Notes under the pieces: generated by a model | The model's input: the letters and a program-made list of their open reading frames with translations, nothing else | Database searches by the model: none | What the model was told of the DNA's origin: nothing | From: Endocalyx cinctus | Lineage: Eukaryota; Ascomycota; Sordariomycetes; Amphisphaeriales; Apiosporaceae | Assembly (NCBI GenBank): GCA_001600455.1 | Contig: BCKC01000004.1 | Coordinates: forward strand, 558,001-622,000 | Length of the DNA stretch: 64,000 bases | Direction: 5' to 3' | Shown: positions 23,767-33,747 of the stretch, one piece after another | Position numbering within the stretch: position 1 is the first letter of the stretch | Layout: every line of letters begins with the position of its first letter | Position numbers and translations under genes: made by a program

Positions 23767-24738
23767 ATGGCCACGAAGAACATCATCATCACCGGTGCTG
23801 GTGGCCTTATCGGGCCTCTCCTCGCACGACGACTCCTCGACTCTCCCGAATACAAAGTAGTATTGACCGATCTCGTCCAGCCCGCCGTACCAGCCGGCGT
23901 CCGTTATCCGGAGAACGCGACATGCCTCCGCGGCGACATCTGCTCGGCCGAGTTCCGCGAAGAGCTGCTAGCGGCGGCGCAGCCCCTCTCCGCCATCTTC
24001 ATCTTCCACGGTATCATGTCGGCCGGCTCGGAAGCGGACTACGACCTCTCGCTGGCCGTCAACGTAAATAGCGTGCGCGAGCTGCTGCTCCTGCTGCGAA
24101 AGAAGAACCCGGGCGTCAGGGTCATCTACGCCAGTTCCCAGGCCGTCTTCGGACAGCCGCTCCCCGCTAAGGTGACGGATAGCGTGATGGCTACGCCCGA
24201 GGGTACTTACGGTTCGCATAAGTTGCTTACCGAGATCTTCATCAACGATATGCACCGTAAGGGTTTCATCGACGCTTTCTCCCTGCGATTCCCGACCGTC
24301 GTGGTGCGTCCCGGAAGGCCGAGTAACGCGGCTTCCTCCTTTTTGTCGGGCATGATCCGCGAGCCGATGAACGGGGAGGAGTGCGTAATTCCTTTGAAGG
24401 ACAGGGCTTTCAAGTCGTTCCTGTGCTCGCCGAGCGGCCTCCAGGAGAACCTAATCCGAATCCTTAACATGGAGAGCGACAAGCTCCCCAAGCACATTCG
24501 GCACATTAACGTTCCTGGTATCTCTGTCACCGTCCAGGAGCTGATGGATGGCCTGGCGAAGTACGGTGGAGAGGATAAGCTGAAATTCCTTAAGGAGGAA
24601 ACCATTCCCGAGCTCGAGAGGATATTACGCAGTTGGCCGCAGGATTTCGACGTCAGTACCCCTCGCCGACTAGGACTTGTAGTGGATGAGCGGGGCGAGG
24701 ATTTAGTCAAGGAATATATTGATTCATTAAAAGCATGA
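23767..24738 (+). CDS. NAD-dependent SDR, D-erythronate dehydrogenase-like (DenD family)
   Basis: Intronless, 323 residues. It is an extended short-chain dehydrogenase: GAGGLIG (residues 10-16) is the NAD-binding GxxGxxG, S123 in YASSQAVFG and Y148/K152 in YGSHK are the catalytic Ser-Tyr-Lys, and RFPTVVVRPGRPSNAASSF follows in the substrate domain. This arrangement and length fit the DenD-type epimerase/dehydratase subfamily, whose bacterial founder oxidises D-erythronate at C2. Fungal members are largely uncharacterised, so the substrate is inferred. The coding region is GC-rich and the start context is strong. Its 3' end is only 77 bp from the 3' end of the convergent lactonase-like gene, which suggests, but does not show, joint use in sugar-acid metabolism. 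Confidence 0.85.
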   Translation: MATKNIIITGAGGLIGPLLARRLLDSPEYKVVLTDLVQPAVPAGVRYPENATCLRGDICSAEFREELLAAAQPLSAIFIFHGIMSAGSEADYDLSLAVNVNSVRELLLLLRKKNPGVRVIYASSQAVFGQPLPAKVTDSVMATPEGTYGSHKLLTEIFINDMHRKGFIDAFSLRFPTVVVRPGRPSNAASSFLSGMIREPMNGEECVIPLKDRAFKSFLCSPSGLQENLIRILNMESDKLPKHIRHINVPGISVTVQELMDGLAKYGGEDKLKFLKEETIPELERILRSWPQDFDVSTPRRLGLVVDERGEDLVKEYIDSLKA

Positions 24739-24815
24739 GTTAATTAGGTAGTATTTTGAATATAATATAATTGAGAAACTTCCCCTCTGTTTGTTACCAT
24801 GTTTTGTTTGCTTTT

Positions 24816-26673
24816 TTATTCAATAACATCCTTACTCTCGGCCGCGATCTTTGCGTAGTACAAGTGAGTTTCGGCCGCGATGACCAGATTGCCCGGACCC
24901 GCAAATTTGAAGTTGGCGGAGGTTTCACCGAGGTAGATCTTGCCGAGAAGTTTACCTGTTGGATTCCAGACATGCACTCCATCACCACATCCTCCGTATA
25001 CATTACCGTTCGAGTCGCAATGAACCCCTATTCGATGGTTAGATTTTATTCTTTCTTAAGGTTTACCACTCCTTCACTAGACGGCGGGGAAAGGGTGACA
25101 TACCATCCGGGACTCCTGCGTCGACGTAGGCGAATAACCTTCGGTTGTCCCAAGTACCGTCGTCCTGAACATCGAACCGATAACTACAGTAGTAACAAGA
25201 GTTAGCGGGTTTCATTTCGGGCAAAGAGGAAAGGGTCAAAAACGTAATACAACTTACATGCTCGCCGGGTTCGATAAATTCCAACCGTAAAAGGCGTAGC
25301 TTGCGCCAGTGTCTGCCACATACGCATACGCCCCATCAGGAGAGAAGGCGACACCTGAAAAAAATGCGGATTAGTTTCATATAACCCTAAATTGCTATTT
25401 GAGCCGAATCTCAACTTAGGTGATCTAACCGTTAGGGAGCGTAAAATCGTCAGCCACCGCGGTAATCGCGCCTGTCTGATCATTATATCTGTAGACTTGG
25501 TTCCGAAGACCAGGAGGAGGTCGGAAGTCCTGGAGATAACCGTACGTAACGTCGGTAAAGTATATGTCATTGTTCCGTGGGTTGATGCCAATGTCATTCA
25601 AAGAGTTGAATTGCCGACCAAAAAAGTTATTGACGAGCACTTGAGGTTCTCACTATCAGCCTAGTTTCATTTCCTCTTTTTCAGGTTCGTAATCACTCAC
25701 CGGTGGTGTTGTAGGGTTCCAAGGGGTTCATGACTACGAGGGCTGAGGGAACGTCTGACCCTTGACCCTCGGCCGCATAAAGAAATTGGCCTTTGTAATT
25801 TGTCGCACCTAGTACAATCCAGTTAGTTGCATTGATCCAAGCCCCTTATTTAAGGATGTCGTACCATTTGGGTTGATGACCATTGGAGTCGAGTTGACCG
25901 TCTGAACATTCACGGTCCCATTACCAAGTGATGCTACTTTCATAGCTTCCGGCATGGAAATCTTATAGATCAGACTGGATTTATTTAAGCCTTTTCCGGA
26001 ATCGAATTAGAGACGCTTCTCTTCACGATACATATATTACATATAGCGTGAACTCACCTGTACCCGCCGCCTTTGCACCAGCATTTTGGGCGACGAAAAC
26101 TTCGTCGGTAGGAGGGTACCTATTCAAGATAGTTAATACATGGGTTTTCAGATGAGAATTTCCAGCCAGTTAATCAAACGTCGGATAATAATTGATTGAC
26201 CAGAACATCACTGCAAAAGGCTCACATACCAGACAACAGCCTCATGAAAGATGGGATCAGTACCGCTATCGGCGATGAGAGTCAAAGTGGGGTCAGATCC
26301 AATTATGTCGAGGAATTCCTCGTCATAGACATGGAAAGGTTTCGCCTTCAACGAGGCCTCCGTGTACCCAGGCGGAATGAAAAGCTGTCCAGGGCGATAA
26401 CTAGTTAGTGGATATCGATCCAAACGATGATGATATAATGGCGGGGGGCAAAACACCCACAGTTGATGCATTAGATACCGCAGGTGGAGGCACGCTGGCC
26501 AGAACGTTGAAGGCCTTTTGATCGATGAACTGAGCCGTCGCGGGCAGATCGGCGGCCGCTGTTCGACCGAACATGGCAGGCAGAAGCCCGAGCAAGAGAG
26601 ACATATCGAGTCTACCCATATTTGTCGGCTGAGGTTGCGATTGTTGGATCTGTGAAGAGAAAGTCTCGCTCAT
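24816..26673 (-). CDS. Secreted SMP-30/gluconolactonase-like protein, 9 exons
   Basis: complement join of 24816..25027, 25104..25183, 25258..25354, 25430..25648, 25701..25808, 25865..25990, 26058..26119, 26230..26384 and 26461..26673; 423 residues. All eight introns (48-111 bp) have GT/AG ends in phase. The product contains KPFHVYDEEFLDIIGS, FHEAVVWYPPTDEVFVAQ, GINPRNNDIYFTDVTYGY, LPNGVAFSPDGAYAYVADTG and GGCGDGVHVW, characteristic of the six-bladed beta-propeller SMP-30/gluconolactonase family. The usual metal-site acidic/Asn residues fall in the EAVVW, TDV and NGVAFSPDG blocks. The ATG at 26673 opens the frame, but the second ATG at 26619 places a hydrophobic segment (LLLGLLPAMFG) at the right distance for a signal peptide, so the start may be there. 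It should hydrolyse a lactone, with the substrate unknown. It is far more fragmented by introns than its neighbours. Confidence 0.88.
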
Positions 26674-28050
26674 AAGAGTGACCTCCGAGCCTTTAAAGGT
26701 TAGAACTATATTCGCCTAATGATTAAGCTTTTATAGCTGGCCTGCTTTATCGCTTTCGACCTAAGTTTAAATGTCACCCGATTGACGCCTCGTGTAGTGG
26801 CTCTGGTAGTCTTTGGGGGTAGATCAGAGAACCGCTTAAGCTTTTTTTTTTTTTTTTCCCAAGGCGTTGAACCCCGTTACTTATAGATTTCTTGCTTCAG
26901 TTGGATCATCCTGGGAAGTGATCACGGCAAGGTAGAAAACCAATTACCCACTACGCTTTTCCATAAAAGCGTTGAGTACATAATCAAATACTAAACCTAT
27001 AACGTACCGTCCGACTAGGTTATGACCAATGATAACATTTCCCGCATCCGAATAATCAATAATATTCATAATTGTTTTCTTTCTTTTCTTCTTTTGTTTT
27101 CTTTGGGGGGTTATGGGGTAAGTTACACCCGATTAAGAGAGGTGACTGGGGAACCTTGGGGAGTCGGTGAGAATGCCGTTTTATCAATTCGGTAGTTAAG
27201 GGAAAAGAGAGGTCCGAGAGTATACAACTACACATAGATATTTGCCAATCCGCTTTGATCTCCCCCTCTCATGGAATAGTCTAGTAACTATAATATCTTG
27301 CTACTACGTTGTTGTGGGGGTGGAAGAAGATTGAGATGTTCCCTCGTTAATACATACACGCATACCCACATACAGACAGTATCTGATGTTACTCTAAACT
27401 TCTTACATCACAAGCTACTCCTCCCAGTTGGAGAATCCCAGTCATCCAGTCAGTCAGTCTACAGCTACGTATAAAGAAATCCCCATATAAAGTTCAAGAT
27501 GACGGTGTAATGTCTAGATACCCAAACTAACAAAAACTCTTTTCCTTGTCTTACTTCAAATCCTATCCAGTTTCCAAGAAATGATCGGCAAGGTGGGGAA
27601 AAAGACCGAGGAAGCAAGAACAAGGGCATCACGTTGTACAATGGGACCGAAAACCCGCGACGACCTTAATCTTCAATAATCGTAAAGTCTTTGTGCTCGG
27701 GTAACATACACTCGAGACGGGGGATTGCTTGTCTGAATAAGTATCCGCTATCAACAGCCTCTTTGTTCTCACTCAAATTATCGTCCACAATTTAGGTTGA
27801 TGAGCTATGTTTATTTCAGAGGTCTAGAAAGAAAGAAAAGTCGTCCTTTGATCTCGACGAGGTATAAGAAGAATGAAAAATTCAAGTTCATCGACACATG
27901 ACCTTTAACACATAGCAAACAAGTAAATAAACAATCCGCATAAAATCGCAAACTCGCTTCACAGTAAAAAACCAATCCACACTCCAATCAGATCCCAAAA
28001 AGAAAAGAAATAAAAAAAAATAAGAAAGAAAACCCCCAAAACCTAAAAAA
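26674..28050. other. 1.4 kb intergenic region
   Basis: The promoter side of the lactonase-like gene and of the 99-residue orphan. It contains a T16-18 tract near 26841-26857 and a purine-rich stretch just before 28051. No gene is supported. Confidence 0.5.
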
Positions 28051-28350
28051 ATGTCTTCTGTCAGCCTCAACAGTCTCGCTTCGTCTATCAGCGTTAACAT
28101 CAACGGGCCCGTGATCCGCCGTCCGGACACGGGATGTTCCGTGACCTTGGGTGCCGGCTTATATCCATCGGCGGTGATGCACACGCCCGTGTCCGGAAAG
28201 TGTAAGTGCGTTCCCGCGGAGACGGATGAGCAGCTGGCCCAGCTGGTTTCGAGCGTTCGGAACGCGGTCGACATGAAGATCCTCGAGAGCGAGAAGCCCA
28301 GCACGGCTTTTGCCATGTTGCTTCTAGGGGCTGACGTCGTCTATCAGTAA
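28051..28350 (+). CDS. Small orphan protein (99 residues)
   Basis: Not recognised. A single uninterrupted exon starts in an ideal fungal context (CCTAAAAAAATG) after an A-rich leader. It encodes MSSVSLNSLASSISVNING, then RRPDTGCSVTLGAG, KCKCVPAE and a C-terminal amphipathic segment VSSVRNAVDMKILESE. GC content rises sharply inside the frame and falls on both sides, as in real exons of this window. There is no signal peptide or membrane span. Three Cys (one CxC) are present. Overlapping minus-strand frames are longer but have poor starts and low-complexity termini, so the plus frame is preferred. The function is unknown. Confidence 0.6.
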   Translation: MSSVSLNSLASSISVNINGPVIRRPDTGCSVTLGAGLYPSAVMHTPVSGKCKCVPAETDEQLAQLVSSVRNAVDMKILESEKPSTAFAMLLLGADVVYQ

Positions 28351-29266
28351 TCGGTACTGGATTTAACACGTAGGAATAAAATAAGGCAGGTTAAAAAATT
28401 ATAAGGTAAGTTTTCCGCTTCTTCTTCTTCTTCTTCTCCTCTTCCATTTAAGGACGACAAGAAAAAGGTATCTAGGAAGGAATGGAACGTATATAAAGTA
28501 GATGGATAGATGAAAAATACAGTGGCGTCATGTTATATATATTCATAGAGCGTGTGTATATATGGGGAATTATAAGGTATAATAAGCATTTCGCCAGTAT
28601 TCAATCAAGTGAAAATACATTAGGGATTCGTATTGCAGATATTATAGTATCCTGGATACCTGGCGGTCCAGCCGACAGACGAGAACAATTGGCCACGAAA
28701 GTTGTTTATATCCGTGTCAGTCATCACCGTAAAACAAATGCCACACGCAAGATCGGAAAGCCAGATTCCATGTGTACACATACATCAATAATAGCGCCTA
28801 ATTTTATCAGACACGTATCGAGGCATCACGCACACAGCGGTAACGTGATTTACTAGATCAAGTAAAGCTAGAAGAGTGATGAGATCTTGTTCTTGTAAAG
28901 AACATCTTTCGAAGGGGTATTATTGGCATAACTAAGATCTCCAAAAGAAGTCTTTTCCTCGATATTTTCTTGCCTTATCTACAGTTTAGGACCCGATTAA
29001 TCTTGACTCTTCTGTGACCTTGTCTGCCCGTCTATTATTACCCAAATCTGAGTGGATAACACTCCATACCAAGCTTGGATTCGTATTGATTATTGACTCT
29101 CCGCCTTGTGCAAACTTTAGTAATTTAGTCAGACTTGCTCGCACATGGTAAAGTGTTTTCTACCTTGAAGAATCCCGAGACTCCATGCCAGTACACGACG
29201 ACCTCCACGGTGACTTCAGTCAGCAAAACTGGTACTTATATATAACCCTTCATTACTAGAAAATTA
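28351..29266. other. Intergenic, convergent 3' ends
   Basis: Contains a TTC microsatellite at about 28418-28438 and short T/A-rich runs. No gene is supported. Confidence 0.5.
28418..28438. repeat. TTC microsatellite
   Basis: About seven CTT/TTC units just downstream of the 99-residue orphan gene. Confidence 0.9.
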
Positions 29267-31998
29267 TTATGAGCTCAGCGCTAGACAAGCGTCAACAGCT
29301 AGACCAACCCTAATAATCAATGGCAATGTTAGTACTCAAGATATATATAAAGTATGAAACGGATTAAAAACTCGAGCATTCATAAAAGGGTGAAAAGAAC
29401 TGACCTCCCCTCCTTTTGATGCACTACATCACTGATGATATCCCGATCCAAGTCCGGGAACATGCTCGCCAGCGTCTCTACGACATTATGGTGCTCAGCC
29501 CGTTGAATTCTGTGGGCCTCCTCCTCTTCGGCGCTAGCCTGCCTAGCCGCTGCTTCCTGGGCAGATAGCTGCTGGCGCGCGTCTACAGCCCGTGCTGGCG
29601 GGTTTTCTGCAGCTCCCGGCTGATTAGTTGGCCGATGTTTTTCGTGAGGTGGGTGACGATGAGGCGGAGCGGGTGAAGCGTGAGCGCTGTTGCTAGGACC
29701 GGCCTCGCTCGGCTCATCCGAGAACATACGACCGATGGTGGACAGCGGCTTCTGGATAGATCGAAAGAGGCCGCTTATCGCCGGAGCTTCGTCGCTAGAG
29801 TAGCCATCGTCGTTTGAAGATGAATGCCTCGAGGTTCTTGAGCCCGAGGCATCGACCGAGGGGCGTCTCGAAGATGAATTTGGGGGTTGGAGTCCCCCAT
29901 TTTTCTCGGACAGGGGAGGCGGTTGTGGCGTCGGTGAGGTGGGCTGTGATTCATCTGCCCTATGCTTCTCAGCGATGGCGGATACGGCAGCCTCGACGTT
30001 CTTTTCAAATTCTTCATCAGAGATCGTCAAGGTAGTGCGATCCATATTCTCGACGAATTGCACAGCGCCCATCTAAGGAAGCAAGAGAGGTTAACGACGA
30101 CGGAATAGTAATTTTCAATACATAAAGCGTTACTCACCAGAGATGAAAGATAGTAACCTGCTTCCCCGCCCAACTTGTCTTGGTTCCGAAAGCGTAGAAT
30201 ATAATGAACATTCGATACCAGATGATCTGGGTTACTCCGTAATACGACGTATATCAAAAGTGGCATGAAACTATCGGCCGAAGAATCCGATTTATTATGT
30301 TTCAGTAATCCTGGTTGACCATGTCGTAAGTCGAGAGTTTGACAGCCCATATTAACACAGATCTTCACTTACCAAATATAACTTTGCAACAGTTAAGAAC
30401 GCAAATAATTTTATCCCGAGGCGCTCGGTACGACCTGATCTTCAAGAGTTCTTATAATTTCGTCAGCAAACAAGTCGCCACCATGACATATCTCGCAGGG
30501 TGTTTTTCTCACCTTGTTCTGCTAGTAAGAGAAACCTTTTCCCAGTATCGCTGACAGGAGGTATATCCAAGTGTTCCTCTCGAACCCAGCTATAAATGCT
30601 TATCTTTTGGGCTAGTATGTCGTCTCTTTCCACATCTTCCTGGTGTTGCCCACGTCGTCCTGGCCCCATAGGCCTCTCGCCACCACGTCTCTTTGGTTTG
30701 GCACCAGGAATCGGTTGAGGGGGTGGTATAGCGGGGGAGAAGGTCTGCGAATATAGTCGATTCATGACGAGTTTTTCCATGCCTTCCCTAGCATTGTCAA
30801 ACTCGGCGTCGGATACCTCACTCCATACTTCACATTGTGCCATCTTATTCGCAATAAATGCTAAGAAATCCCCAATGATTTTGACTTGTTCATGAACCAT
30901 CCACTGCCTTTTTCCAAATTCATTCAAGAACGATTTTAAGTACCTTGCTACGGGATCGGCCTTCTTATGCTTAAGCTGTTCTAGAAAACGGTGAAAGTCG
31001 AAAGGTAAAGCCGGCTCCGGCTCGGGTTCGGGGGGAGGGGGGAGGTGAACGGAGACGGTAGGCGAGAGGAGCGATTCGGAACTTTGAGCAATTTCGTCCG
31101 ATGGACCATCTTTTGGCGGTACGGGAGGTCCTTGGTCATCGGGCTCTCGATGTGACTCTTTGGACGGAAGGCTCGTGGTTGAGGCGGCCGAAAGACTGAG
31201 GCCTTGCATCTCGTGGATCTGTTGAACGATACTAGGGGCAAGAGGCTCTAAACTGGACTTCCTAGGCGGGTGTTGCATTGCAGGGCTAGCAAGAAGCGGT
31301 GAAGTGATCTCAAGTCTCGGACTCATAACCTCATCCACCCCAGGGCCACCGCCATCTTCGGGAAATTGCTCCATAATACTCTGGATCTCGGACCGCGAGG
31401 TGCCTTCCTGCTCATCTTCGCTTATGTATCTCCTCTCGTCGTAAGCAGCGTCCGACTGAGTCGGGGAGGGTTCTGGACCGTGACCTTTCGAACGGTGTGC
31501 AGAGCTCGTCCTCGAGGACGGCTGAGAGCCTCGAGGCGTTGGCGGCGTCGGGTCTACATAAGGCGCAGTATCGATAGTGAGGAATTTGGACTTATTCGCC
31601 GTTGTCGAGGTTGTCGAGGGTTTCAAGGTTGCAACGGAAGATTCCAAAGGCTCGGAAGTTTCATTTTTCTCTTGATTATCTTTTACGACTTGATTCTGAG
31701 TTGTACGATGCTCTTCGGGTCCGACTGGGTCCGCTTCCGGAGGTACCAGACCTTCCGTCATTTTATCCTTCTGATCAAAAGGAGTCGAGGTTGTCGTGTT
31801 TTGCGAAAATATAGAAGCGGTCGCATCTGGAGTAGCGGTATGGTCTTCATTAATAGTGACATCTTGGTTGGAAAGATTTGAATCGTTCCTATCAACAGAC
31901 CCGGTCTCAGATTTTACTAGGTGATGCATGGTGGGGTCATGGTGGGTGATCACAGGGTTGCTTGAGTGGTCAAGCAATGACGAATCTGGAGGAGTCAT
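29267..31998 (-). CDS. VPS9: Vps9-like Rab5/Vps21 guanine nucleotide exchange factor, 5 exons
   Basis: complement join of 29267..29309, 29405..30072, 30138..30310, 30373..30450 and 30513..31998; 815 residues. A long Ser/Thr/Pro-rich disordered N-terminus (about residues 1-325) precedes a helical bundle (FLEQLKHKKADPVARYLKSF) and the VPS9 catalytic domain, about residues 395-580. Splicing rebuilds RAPRDKIICVLNCCKVIFG, then GLLKHNKSDSSADSFMPLL, then DKLGGEAGYYLSSL. A CUE ubiquitin-binding domain closes the protein: VVETLASMFPDLDRDIISDV, then EGRVGLAVDACLALSS supplied by a 43-nt last exon. This order matches yeast Vps9, which activates Vps21/Ypt51 on endosomes and binds ubiquitin through CUE. 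It lies head to head with the flippase gene across 1.7 kb. Confidence 0.93.
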
Positions 31999-32765
31999 AC
32001 ATAAAATGATTAAAAATAGAAATTTATATTATACAGATCTGATCTACGGGTTGGGCGTATTCTGAAAAGTTGTGGTTTCGATAATACAGTAGTAGGAAAA
32101 CGTAGTAGTGAGGGTGACGATAAAATGACGATGGTCATATTTGTCCAGTCAGGTATATGCTAGAACAAGTACCTAAGTGTATATCTATCATAGGTGATTT
32201 TGGTTCACTAGAAATGGAAAAATATAGGAAATTAGTGTAGTATAGTAGGGTAATAAGTCACTAAAAATATGTTATCGTTATCGGTAGGTAGTATGCACCT
32301 AGGCTGCTAGATACCTAAATACTCGTAGTAGGTAAGTACATAGGCTAATCCATGGACCCTAACTACAAAGTAATACTCAATAAATACTGTTTTAGTAGGC
32401 AAGACAATAATAAAATAATAATAATGGATAGCATAGATACGATAACTCGGCAGTGCCACGACCTTGACCTCGACCTTGAGACTATTATCCATGAATATGT
32501 CTGAACATCTGTGACAAAGCAGTTGAATAAATATGGGAAATCAACAACGTTAAAGATATGTATACTCCGTATGCCAACTTTAATGGCACAGACTAAGATC
32601 AAACATTTGATCAAGAAATTTTGATAAAAATTGATAATAAAGAGGGTACACCAATTACAACCTAAAACAATGTACGGAGGTGGGTATATACATTACAATG
32701 TAATATTCAGTTTATACCGAGTTGCGTACGCTCGAGTACGTACCTACATACCTGCATATACATAG

Positions 32766-32800
<35 letters not shown>

Positions 32801-33747
32801 TCTCTTTACGATTGAGATTGTTATGTGTCTTTGGATATTAAATAGATCCATGGATACGTAGTAGAAAAGTGTTGCTAGCAAACGAACATCACACGTGCAT
32901 AAGATAGAGAGATGGAGGTGAATTCCACTACACCAAGTAGAGTAAGTCTGACGACATCGAACGTTTATAGAGATATGTTATGATTGGTATTTGTAAGTTG
33001 CCAAGACTTAATTACACCTAAATCTTGACCTTTACCACAGTTTGTATGTAATGGACGTTACAAGTTAGAAAAAAAGGAGAAGAAAAAAGAGGAATTCTAA
33101 TTTGTCGGATTGCTCGGAACGGTTACTTCTCCCGGACATGTGTATAAATCTTAACGTATTACTTGCCATTACTGCCCACTAAATACTACTAAGTACCTAC
33201 TATTAATTAATATAAGTAAAGTACCACACTAACTAAGATACTGTAGAACTGAACGATAACTAAATATCACTGGAAATACATACTACCCAGGTACCTACCT
33301 ACCTATGATTAATAAAGACTTCTTCTCGAGGGAGGAGAAAAAAAAAAAAAAGTAAATACGAGGGCGTGGGATCTTTTCCTACCTGTACATTCTTTCGTGT
33401 TTTGAAGATCGTCGACTACATTTTTTTCCCTTCTTATGAAATTGAAATGAAATGTCTTAACTTGAGAATAATGAACCAGCAAAGTCATACTACTCTCGTT
33501 TGAATTCCATCGCTAGCTTTTAGTAGCTTTGCTTGATATCTATCGTTCATACGCTCGTTGCTTCGATTGTAAATACGTTCGCTATAATAATTTGTTTAGT
33601 TATGTTGAACAAACCATCGAGTTTATATACATGATCGTTACTCAGTTGTTGCTTGGTTTCTTTATTAAACGTTTATTTGTCTTTCTTTTTAATCTATAAT
33701 ATACGAAAATCTGCCATGATCCAACGGTCGTTAAGTATCGAATATCA
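31999..33747. other. 1.7 kb divergent intergenic region between VPS9-like and flippase genes
   Basis: AT-rich with a perfect (TA)16 array at 32768-32799, reiterated TAGGTA/ACCTAC words and an A14-type tract near 33339-33352. No gene is supported. Promoters of both genes must lie here. Confidence 0.5.
32768..32799. repeat. (TA)16 microsatellite
   Basis: A perfect 32-nt TA dinucleotide array in the VPS9-like/flippase spacer. Confidence 0.95.

Noticed and set aside
31366..31881. Plus-strand frame opposite the Vps9-like N-terminus
   Set aside because: It overlaps a well-supported exon and shows no motif.
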